From: Lachnospiraceae bacterium
Lineage (GTDB): Bacteria > Bacillota > Clostridia > Lachnospirales > Lachnospiraceae
Direction of reading: 5' to 3'
Length of the DNA stretch: 64,000 bases
Assembly (NCBI GenBank): GCA_017556805.1
Contig: JAFYMC010000013.1
Location: forward strand, 58,551 to 122,550
The notes beneath the pieces were generated by a model. The model was not told where the DNA came from and ran no database searches. It saw nothing but the letters and a program-made list of their open reading frames with translations. The position numbers were made by a program, and so were the translations under genes. Numbering within the stretch: the stretch's first letter is position 1; every line of letters begins with the position of its first letter. Of this stretch, positions 17,545 through 24,530 are shown in pieces.

Positions 17545-19311
17545 TTACTTCTCCATGGTAATGGTTACCTGTGCCTCTTTTTCCTTCGGACCTAACGGCT
17601 TTTCTGCCTTTTCCTTCGGGCCGGCCGGCTTCTCCTTCTCATGCGGCGGTACCGGGCCCGGCTTTGTGGTCGGGGTCGGAGTTACAAGGGTTACATCCTT
17701 ATCCTCATCTTCAAAGGTAATGGTCACTTTAGACTCTTCCTTTTCCTTCGGACCTACCGGCTTTTCCTTCTCGTGCGGCGGTACCGGCTTCTGCTTCTCA
17801 GTCACTTCACCGGTTACGGCATTGACGATATACTCGTAGTGATCCTTATCCACATGGAAGTGAATCTTGAATTCTGCGCCTTCCTTATGGTTATGATACT
17901 TAATGTCACAGGTGGTCAGCTCTGCCATCTCCACACCGGCTGCCTCCAATGCAAGGTTCAATGCCTTATCTGCGGTAATCTTGGTATCCACCGGAGTCTC
18001 GGTTACGGTGTTCTCAATCATCATTCTGCTGAGTACGTTTCCGTTTACGGAATGAATCTTGTATACATAGTCATATAAACCGTAGCTGAACTCAACCTGA
18101 TACTCTCTGTTCTCGGATACATATAAAAGCTTGGTAAGCTTTGCATCGCTTGTGGTAACACCTGCATCATTAAATGCAATATTCATTGCCTGGATTCTGG
18201 TAATTTCCGGAACCGGAGTTGCAGTCGGTGCCGGAGTTGCGGTCGGAACCGGAGTCGCAGTCGGTACCGGGGTTGCGGTCGGAACCGGAGTCGCGGTCGG
18301 TGTTACTTCCGGAGTCACTTCCGGAGTTGCGGTCGGTGCCGGAGTTGCGGTCGGTACCGGAGTCGCGGTCGGTACCGGGGTCGCGGTCGGGGTCGGGGTT
18401 GCAGTCGGAATCATGCTGAACTCACTGGTAATAATCATTCCGGTTACCGCATTGATCTTATACTCGTACTGCATCTGATCCTTTACCGTAAACTTAACGG
18501 TATATGTATAGATACCCGCGGATTCCTGTACCTTCTGGCCTACCATCGTAAGGTCGGACATGGAAACATTCGCATCCGCAAGTGCAATCTGAAGTGCCTC
18601 GTCCTTGGTAATCAAGGTTACGCTTTCTGCCTCTAAAAGATCCCACAATTCGGAAATAGAGAAGGTAACCGCTACATCTAAGGACAGATTCATATTCTCT
18701 GCCACCTGCTGTGCCAGGTTGAGCTTACCTACGGAAATACCATAGCTGTCAGCCAACACCTTCAACTCGGAATCCTTGGAAAGGACCTGGGTATTTACTC
18801 CACCGATTAAATCATTCTCATTAAAAATGCTACTGATTTCACTTGAAACTTTCTCTCCCAACTCCGTTGCGCGCTCCGTATCATTCTCTTCCACGCAAAT
18901 ATTCACCGCATTATACACTTCATCCAGATATCCGTTCTTTAACAGCGCCCCCATAATCGCATTCAAAGCGGTATCCAGATCTACATTCTTAAGGTCCATT
19001 CCGCTCAGTACTACCTGTGCATCTTCGTTCAACGCTACTGCGGAAGTTACCTTGTCATGCTTATCAACCGAAAGTTCGATACTCGGATTAACATCAATAC
19101 ATACAATCGTTGCAGCCTCAGCCACCGGAGTCGTACCTGCATTTTTACGAGCCACACCGATTCCGAGAATCAATGCAAGGCATGCTGCCATAGCCATAAT
19201 ACTCATGACTACCGGGCGTACATTTTTCTTCTTTGCTTTGTAGTTTGCTGCCTCAACTACATACTTTTCGTCTAAGTTATCGATAGCTTCTGCCATCTTG
19301 TTCTTATTCAT
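17545..19311 (-). CDS. RsgI-like membrane anti-sigma protein with three PepSY domains and Pro/Thr linker
   Basis: 588 residues. Seen in order: short cytosolic N-terminus (1-33), one membrane helix (about 34-54), an RsgI-N-like region with the hallmark CIDVNPSIELSVDKHDKV (about 69-86), a helical stretch to about 210, then three PepSY-like domains (about 225-295, 370-430 and 445-505, each ending in Y-x-Y-x-I/V-N/H-x-V-x-G), two separated by a tandem TATPVP-type linker of about 60 residues, and a lysine/proline-rich tail with repeated GPKEKE blocks. RsgI proteins restrain SigI and sense extracellular polymer; here the partner is an ECF factor whose stop overlaps this ATG by 4 bases. The PepSY set suggests an envelope sensor. 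Ligand unknown. Confidence 0.82.
   Translation of the reverse strand: MNKNKMAEAIDNLDEKYVVEAANYKAKKKNVRPVVMSIMAMAACLALILGIGVARKNAGTTPVAEAATIVCIDVNPSIELSVDKHDKVTSAVALNEDAQVVLSGMDLKNVDLDTALNAIMGALLKNGYLDEVYNAVNICVEENDTERATELGEKVSSEISSIFNENDLIGGVNTQVLSKDSELKVLADSYGISVGKLNLAQQVAENMNLSLDVAVTFSISELWDLLEAESVTLITKDEALQIALADANVSMSDLTMVGQKVQESAGIYTYTVKFTVKDQMQYEYKINAVTGMIITSEFSMIPTATPTPTATPVPTATPVPTATPAPTATPEVTPEVTPTATPVPTATPVPTATPVPTATPAPTATPVPEITRIQAMNIAFNDAGVTTSDAKLTKLLYVSENREYQVEFSYGLYDYVYKIHSVNGNVLSRMMIENTVTETPVDTKITADKALNLALEAAGVEMAELTTCDIKYHNHKEGAEFKIHFHVDKDHYEYIVNAVTGEVTEKQKPVPPHEKEKPVGPKEKEESKVTITFEDEDKDVTLVTPTPTTKPGPVPPHEKEKPAGPKEKAEKPLGPKEKEAQVTITMEK
18216..18411. repeat. In-frame tandem repeats coding the Pro/Thr linker
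   Basis: Near-identical 18-base units (variants of GGTACCGGAGTTGCGGTC on the plus strand) encode TATPVP/TATPAP units on the minus strand. Such arrays change copy number by slippage. There are no spacers, so this is not CRISPR. Confidence 0.85.
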
Positions 19312-19865
19312 AGGAAGTTTCCCCTTTCTTCTAAATAATCCTTTAGTTGTTTTCTCAAGCGTGTAAGTCTTACCGACACATTTTTCTCCGACAAACCTAC
19401 CTTCTTTGCAATCTGCATATAGTTATCGTAATACCAATATCTACGGACAAAGATCACCCGGTTTAACTCATTCAGGGAATCCAGAAAGGTTTCGATGGTA
19501 CCTGTCAATTCCTTCAGTTCCATCTTACCCTCCACACTGTCCGGAGACACCAGAAACTCTTCCAGTTCTTCCACCGCTACATCATAAGAACTATTTCGCT
19601 TCTGGGCATGATTCTTTTGATAACGGGTCAGAGACACGTTTCTTACTATTTTTAATATGTAAGTAAGCAACGGGTCCGGTCTCGTCGGCGGAATGGCATT
19701 CCATGCGCCGAGATAACTATCATTCACACATTCTTCTGCATCGAAGTAATTGTCCAGAATGTTATATGAAGTCTGCAGACAGATCTTGCCGTACTTTGCT
19801 TTCAGCTCCTTGATGGCATCTTCGGACCTTGTGAAGAACAGCTCGATGATCTCTTCATCTAACAC
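19308..19865 (-). CDS. ECF-type RNA polymerase sigma factor
   Basis: 185 residues. Seen: region 2 with DNYFDAEECVNDSYLGAWNAIPP and TYILKIVRNVSLTRYQ, an acidic linker, and region 4 with LNELNRVIFVRRYWYYDNYMQIAKKVGLSEKNVSVRLTRLRKQLK, a complete helix-turn-helix. The start is taken as GTG 19865, 8 bases after GGAGG; the in-frame GTG at 19883 would place that site inside the coding sequence. It is coupled to the RsgI-like anti-sigma gene by a 4-base overlap, and has its own promoter at 19922-19950. Typical one-sigma one-antisigma pair. Confidence 0.9.
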   Translation of the reverse strand: MLDEEIIELFFTRSEDAIKELKAKYGKICLQTSYNILDNYFDAEECVNDSYLGAWNAIPPTRPDPLLTYILKIVRNVSLTRYQKNHAQKRNSSYDVAVEELEEFLVSPDSVEGKMELKELTGTIETFLDSLNELNRVIFVRRYWYYDNYMQIAKKVGLSEKNVSVRLTRLRKQLKDYLEERGNFL

Positions 19866-19921
19866 CTGTATCACCTCCTTCACTTATATACTAAGGATTA
19901 TTTTGGGAAAACTACACTTTT

Positions 19922-19950
19922 ATTGTAACTTTTTTTATTTTTTTTGTAAA
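19922..19950 (-). promoter_or_regulatory. Promoter of the ECF sigma/RsgI-like pair
   Basis: TTTACA and TACAAT on the minus strand with a 17-base A-rich spacer. It is sigma-A-like rather than ECF-like, so basal expression need not depend on the ECF factor. Confidence 0.7.
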
Positions 19951-19967
19951 GAAAATAAATTTACCAA

Positions 19968-19996
19968 TTGACTTTGCCACACTGACGTGTTATAAT
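19968..19996 (+). promoter_or_regulatory. Strong promoter of the T-box operon
   Basis: TTGACT, 17-base spacer, TATAAT. The start point would fall near 20003, just before the T-box leader. It is back-to-back with the divergent sigma factor promoter, 18 bases away. Confidence 0.88.
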
Positions 19997-20002
19997 TAGC
20001 AC

Positions 20003-20290
20003 AATTTCTTAATTATAACAAACGACTGTGACGGAATTATGCTTCTTTTTTGAGGATTTCAGAGAGCCGGTGGTTGGTGCGAACCGGTACGGATGGAAGT
20101 TAGCAATCTCACTCCCGAGTCGACTCTGCGAAGAATTTCTATTTGCGTAGTGGAGTACGGTCAGCCTCGTTATCGGCTTTGGGCTTGGTTGAGTCCGAGA
20201 GAGACAGTACGCTGTAAGGCGGCTGTAAGCAAGGTGGTACCGCGAATCGTTTATTCGTCCTTGAGGCTTTTTAGCCTCAGGGACTTTTTT
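20003..20290 (+). promoter_or_regulatory. T-box riboswitch leader, leucine-type specifier
   Basis: Senses uncharged tRNA by codon-anticodon pairing and tRNA-end binding, and then prevents termination. Seen: AGAGAG AG-bulge with GGTTGGTGCGAA distal loop (about 20061-20083); the T-box sequence AAGGTGGTACCGCG at 20231-20244; a terminator stem GTCCTTGAGGC/GCCTCAGGGAC at 20257-20284 followed by six T. The specifier is read as CTC (20108-20110), followed by ACTCCCGAG in the usual spacing, hence leucine. The gene behind it is LeuA-like, which agrees. Specifier assignment by eye is less certain than the T-box itself. Confidence 0.93.
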
Positions 20291-20291
20291 A

Positions 20292-20551
20292 TTTGCGTGC
20301 AGGCAAAGAGAGCATTGAGCCGACAGTGCAAGCTTGCTTGCAAAAGACGGCGAAATGCGAACGCGCCCACGACCGAGTGACGAAGTCACGAGGTGTGGAC
20401 AAAGTGCGAAGCACGAAGCCTGCACGCAAACAACTGTCATGCGAACGCGCCCACGACCGAGCGGCTTTGCCGCGAGGGTCCACAACGTCCGGGGGACGTT
20501 GGTACTGGACGGACCGAAACAGAGTGAAGACCGTGGGCAAGTGCGAAGCAC
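20292..20551 (+). repeat. Structured repeat-rich leader segment between T-box terminator and first gene
   Basis: A 13-bp perfect inverted repeat, TTTGCGTGCAGGC (20292-20304) and its complement (20418-20430), bounds a first unit. A 23-bp perfect direct repeat occurs at 20355-20377 and 20439-20461, each copy running into a small hairpin (GTGAC-GAA-GTCAC; GCGGC-TTT-GCCGC). GTGCGAAGCAC recurs at 20404 and 20541. The reading frame happens to be open into the next gene, but codon use and the repeats argue for untranslated, possibly inserted, structured RNA/DNA. Confidence 0.75.
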
Positions 20552-20589
20552 TGCCGACACGCACAGAAACCAAAACAAGGAGGATTATT

Positions 20590-21996
20590 ATGAACCAAAT
20601 CAGAATCAGCGACACAACGTTAAAACAAACCGGAAAAGATTTTTCCCTATCCTTCCGTGAAAAAATCGAATTGCCGAAGCTTTTGGATAAATTAAATGTA
20701 AATGTAATCGAGCTGGAAGGAATCACCCAGCCGAAGGTAGATGCCCTTCGTATCAAGTCCATCGCTTCTACCGTAAAGAACAGCACCGTGGCCGTGCCGG
20801 TTTCTTTAAATAAGGAAAGTGTTGAGGCCACCTGGAATGCGGTAAAGGAAGCTGCAAACCCGCGTCTGCAGGTTGTTGCCTCCGTCAGCCCGGTACAGAT
20901 GGAGTACTTATTCCATAAGAAGCCGGATGCCATGTTAAAGGCCATCGAGGAAATCGTAACCGCTTGTTGCGAAAAGACCCCGGATGTAGAGTTTATCGCA
21001 GATGATGCTACCAGAAGTGATGAAGCCTTTTTATATCAGGCCGTTAAGACCGCTATCGCGGCAGGTGCCAAGACCATTACCGTATGTGACGCTACCGGAG
21101 CAATGCTTCCGGAAGAGTTCTCGGAATTCTTCGATGCATTAAAAAAGAATGTTCCGGAGCTTCAAAATGTGGTTCTCGGCCTTTCCTGTTCCAATGAACT
21201 GGCCATGGCCGATGCCTGTGCCATCGCAGCCATCAAGCAGGGCGTCCGCGAAATCAAGGCCTCCGCATATTGTACCAATCAGATTTCCCTGGCAAACATT
21301 GCACGTTTGCTGGCAACCAAAGGGGAAGCATTAGGGGTCACCTGCTCGGTTCGTACCGTGGAAATGAACCGCATCGTAAAGCAGATTGCATGGATTTGCG
21401 AAACCACCCGCAGCAAAAATTCTCCGTTTGATAACGGCGTACAGGATAATGTGGAAGAAATGAATCTTACCGCACAGGATTCCATGACCACCGTATTAAA
21501 GGCCGTAGAAAAGTTAGGCTATGACTTAAGCGAAGAGGACGGCGCAAAGGTATGGGAAGCATTCCAAAAAATTGCTACCCGTAAGGACGCCATTTCCTCC
21601 AAGGAGCTGGATACCATCGTTGCTTCCTCTGCTATGCAGGTACCGGCCACCTACATATTAACCAGCTATCACATTACCGCCGGCAACACCGCTTCTTCCA
21701 TGGCTCAGATGAAGTTAGAAAAGAACGGCCAGACCTTAGAGGGTGTAGCTTTAGGCGACGGGCCGGTAGACGCGGCATTCCTTGCCCTCGAAAACATTTT
21801 GGGTTGTCACTACGAGTTGGATGATTTCCAAATCCGCTCCGTCACCGAGGGTCGTGAGGCAATGGGCGAAACCGTAATCAAGCTTCGCAGTAACGGAAAG
21901 CTCTACTCCGGCAGAGGAACCTCCACTGATATTATCGGCTCCAGTATTCAGGCCTATATCAGTGCCATCAACAAAATCGTTTACGAGGAGGCATAA
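20590..21996 (+). CDS. LeuA-like protein with degenerate active site and intact LeuA regulatory domain
   Basis: 468 residues, aligning along its length with 2-isopropylmalate synthase. Seen: TIM-barrel opening ISDTTLKQTGK where LeuA has DTTLRDGEQ, so the catalytic Arg and Glu are lost and only Asp8 remains; GLSCSNELA (197-205) where LeuA has the metal-binding HxH, both His being Ser; the NGIGERAGN segment is also gone. The C-terminal allosteric domain (about 350-468) is well kept: GDGPVDAAFLALE, VTEGREAMGE, STDIIGSSIQAYISAIN. Start ATG 20590 follows AAGGAGG. First gene after the leucine-type T-box, 3 bases before the next gene. It may be a leucine-binding regulatory pseudoenzyme or a new activity; not a normal LeuA. 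Confidence 0.85.
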   Translation: MNQIRISDTTLKQTGKDFSLSFREKIELPKLLDKLNVNVIELEGITQPKVDALRIKSIASTVKNSTVAVPVSLNKESVEATWNAVKEAANPRLQVVASVSPVQMEYLFHKKPDAMLKAIEEIVTACCEKTPDVEFIADDATRSDEAFLYQAVKTAIAAGAKTITVCDATGAMLPEEFSEFFDALKKNVPELQNVVLGLSCSNELAMADACAIAAIKQGVREIKASAYCTNQISLANIARLLATKGEALGVTCSVRTVEMNRIVKQIAWICETTRSKNSPFDNGVQDNVEEMNLTAQDSMTTVLKAVEKLGYDLSEEDGAKVWEAFQKIATRKDAISSKELDTIVASSAMQVPATYILTSYHITAGNTASSMAQMKLEKNGQTLEGVALGDGPVDAAFLALENILGCHYELDDFQIRSVTEGREAMGETVIKLRSNGKLYSGRGTSTDIIGSSIQAYISAINKIVYEEA

Positions 21997-21999
21997 TTT

Positions 22000-24516
22000 A
22001 TGAAACTTTCCTTTTCTACCAGAGGCTGGTCCCACCTTTCCTGGGAAGAATGGCTTGCAGCCGGCGTGGATATGCGTTTTGAAGGCATAGAAATTTATAA
22101 CTTACCGTTCGTTCCGGCACTCTCCGAAAAGAGCGGTCCGTTCCATAAATATAATATCAATGCAACCGTACGTCAGATGAGAGAAAAAAAGCTCTCCGTC
22201 CCGTGCTTCGATACCTCCTGCGATTTGTCCGCAGAGGACGAGGGTGTTGTTGCTATGATGCAGCAATTAATTCAGGTTGCAAAGCAGGCCGAGGTACCGT
22301 ATGTATCCGTGGTTGCCCTGCAGGATAAGGAAGCGCTGGTACGTGCCCGTTTAACAGAACTGTTACAGACTGCAGAGAATGCAGATGTTACGATTTTAGT
22401 TAAAACCAGCGGTATCTTTGCCGACACCGGCCGTCTCCGTGCCATGATGGACGATTTTGCCTGTGACTATTTAGCCGCCTTGTGGGATGTACAGCATCCG
22501 TATCGTGACTGCGAAGAAAGTGCGGACACCACCATTAAGAATCTCGGCGCCTATGTAAAACACGTACACTTGCGCGACTCCGACGATAAAGATACATATA
22601 ACTTAATCGGCGAAGGCACCATGCCGGTAGCGGATATTATGCGCGCCCTCTCTTCCATTGATTACGACGGCTTCATTTCCCTGGAATGGAAGACCGAATG
22701 GATGGAGGATTTGCCGGATTACGAAGTTATCTTTACTCATTTTGTCAACTATATGAGCCGTTTCGAAAAGACCCGGGGCAAGAAAAAAGCGCTGTACCCG
22801 AACCACGACGGTACCGGCCAGTATGTTTGGAAAAAGGACGAGTTAGTCAATCTGACCTTTTCCCAGGTGCTGGACCGTATGGTAGAAGAATTCCCGGACC
22901 AGTACGCATTTAAGTACACCACGCTGGATTATGTACGTACCTACGAGCAGTTCCGTGAGGACGTAGACCAGTTTGCAAAAGCCCTCATTTCCATGGGCGT
23001 AAAGGCCGGCAGCAAGGTATCCATCTGGGCCACCAACGTTCCGGCATGGTTCATTACCTTCTGGGCTACCACAAAAATCGGTGCGGTCCTGGTTACCGTA
23101 AATACCGCCTATAAAAGACATGAGGCAGACTACTTGTTCCGCCAGTCCGACACCCATACTTTAGTTATGGTAGAATCCTGTCTGGATTCCAACTATAGAG
23201 AGATTATCAACGAGATTTGTCCGGAAATCGCAACTACGAAGCCGGGCGAGCCGCTTCACTGTAAGCGTCTCCCGTTTCTTCGCAACGTCATCACCGTAGG
23301 CTTTAAGCAGCCGGGATGTCTCACCTTCGAAGAAGCAATGGAACGGGGCAATTTGGTTCCGCAGGAAGAGTTAAACCGTATGGCTGCAAAGGTAAAGCCG
23401 GAAGATGTTTGTAACATGCAGTACACCTCCGGAACCACCGGATTCCCGAAGGGCGTCATGTTAACCCATTATAATGTAGTAAACAACGGTAAATGTATCG
23501 GTGACCGCATGGGACTGTCCACTGCGGACCGTATGATGATTCAGGTACCGATGTTCCACTGCTTCGGTATGGTACTTTCCATGACCGCCTCCCTGACCCA
23601 CGGTGCTACCGTATGCCCGATGCCGTACTTCTCCGCGAAGTCCTCTCTGGCCTGCATCAATCAGGAGCGTATCACCTGCTTTAACGGTGTACCGACCATG
23701 TTTATTGCCATGTTTAACCACGAGGATTACAGAAAGACCGATTTCTCCCATATGCGTACCGGTATTATGGCGGGCGCAGGCTGTCCGCCGGAGCTCATGC
23801 GCCGTGCGGCAGACCGGTCGGAGATGAATATGACCGGTATCGTCAGCGTATACGGCCAGACCGAATCCTCTCCGGGCAGCACCATGTCCGCATGGACCGA
23901 CCCGTTAGATCTTCGTTGTGACACCGTAGGCTACAACTTCCCGCACATCGAGTGTAAGATTATTGATCCGGAAACCGGCGAGGAAGTCGGCGTAGGCGAA
24001 AACGGCGAATTCTGTTCCCGCGGTTACAACACCATGAAGGGCTACTACAAGATGCCGGAAGCCACCCGCGGCACCGTAGATGCAGAGGGCTGGCTCCACT
24101 CCGGAGACCTTGCCTGCAAGGATGCAGACGGCAACTACCGCATCACCGGACGTTTGAAGGACATGATTATCCGCGGCGGAGAGAACATTTATCCGAAGGA
24201 AATCGAAGAGTTCATTTACACCCACCCGGATGTACAGGACGTACAGGTCATCGGCGTTCCGGATAAAAAATACGGCGAGGAAGCAATGGCTTGCATCATC
24301 TTAAAGGAAGGCAAATCCGTAACCGTAGAGGAAATGCACAATTACATTGCCGCAAGCATGGCTCGTCACAAAGTTCCGAAATATATCGAATTTGTGAAAG
24401 CTTTCCCTATGAATGCAGCGGGAAAAGTGTTAAAATATAAGATGCGCGAAGAAGCAGCGGAGCGCCTCGGCTTGGTTGGCGCCGCAGGCATTGACACCGC
24501 AAAGAGCAACAAGTAA
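22000..24516 (+). CDS. Fusion of sugar-isomerase-like TIM barrel and AMP-forming acyl-CoA synthetase
   Basis: 838 residues in two domains. Residues 1-265: xylose-isomerase-like/AP-endonuclease-2-type TIM barrel (FSTRGWSHLSWEEWL, HVHLRDSDDKDTYNLIGEGTMPVADIM, GFISLEWKTEWM). Residues about 280-825: ANL-superfamily acyl-CoA ligase with P-loop YTSGTTGFPKG (from 475), VYGQTESSPG, GWLHSGDLA, GRLKDMIIRGGENIYPKEIEEF and catalytic Lys809 in NAAGKVLKYK. The ligase half should activate a carboxylic acid to its CoA thioester; the substrate is not readable. I know no standard enzyme with this order. GAGGAGG precedes ATG 22000, inside the LeuA-like gene end; the next gene starts 14 bases on. All three genes form one unit. 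Confidence 0.88.
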   Translation: MKLSFSTRGWSHLSWEEWLAAGVDMRFEGIEIYNLPFVPALSEKSGPFHKYNINATVRQMREKKLSVPCFDTSCDLSAEDEGVVAMMQQLIQVAKQAEVPYVSVVALQDKEALVRARLTELLQTAENADVTILVKTSGIFADTGRLRAMMDDFACDYLAALWDVQHPYRDCEESADTTIKNLGAYVKHVHLRDSDDKDTYNLIGEGTMPVADIMRALSSIDYDGFISLEWKTEWMEDLPDYEVIFTHFVNYMSRFEKTRGKKKALYPNHDGTGQYVWKKDELVNLTFSQVLDRMVEEFPDQYAFKYTTLDYVRTYEQFREDVDQFAKALISMGVKAGSKVSIWATNVPAWFITFWATTKIGAVLVTVNTAYKRHEADYLFRQSDTHTLVMVESCLDSNYREIINEICPEIATTKPGEPLHCKRLPFLRNVITVGFKQPGCLTFEEAMERGNLVPQEELNRMAAKVKPEDVCNMQYTSGTTGFPKGVMLTHYNVVNNGKCIGDRMGLSTADRMMIQVPMFHCFGMVLSMTASLTHGATVCPMPYFSAKSSLACINQERITCFNGVPTMFIAMFNHEDYRKTDFSHMRTGIMAGAGCPPELMRRAADRSEMNMTGIVSVYGQTESSPGSTMSAWTDPLDLRCDTVGYNFPHIECKIIDPETGEEVGVGENGEFCSRGYNTMKGYYKMPEATRGTVDAEGWLHSGDLACKDADGNYRITGRLKDMIIRGGENIYPKEIEEFIYTHPDVQDVQVIGVPDKKYGEEAMACIILKEGKSVTVEEMHNYIAASMARHKVPKYIEFVKAFPMNAAGKVLKYKMREEAAERLGLVGAAGIDTAKSNK

Positions 24517-24530
24517 GAGAGGAAATCACT

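Noticed and set aside
18216-18411. Regular short repeats that could suggest CRISPR
   Set aside because: Units are contiguous, 18-base, in frame, and code a Pro/Thr linker; there are no spacers or cas genes.
20009-20578. 189-codon open frame on the minus strand
   Set aside because: It lies across the T-box and repeat leader; the frame is open by composition and encodes repetitive RGRV-type sequence.
20293-20589. N-terminal extension of the LeuA-like protein in the same open frame
   Set aside because: It runs through repeated hairpin DNA, lacks a ribosome site, and gives low-complexity Arg-rich sequence; AAGGAGG fits ATG 20590.
20590-21996. Annotating the gene as leuA
   Set aside because: Catalytic Arg, Glu and both metal-binding His of 2-isopropylmalate synthase are replaced.
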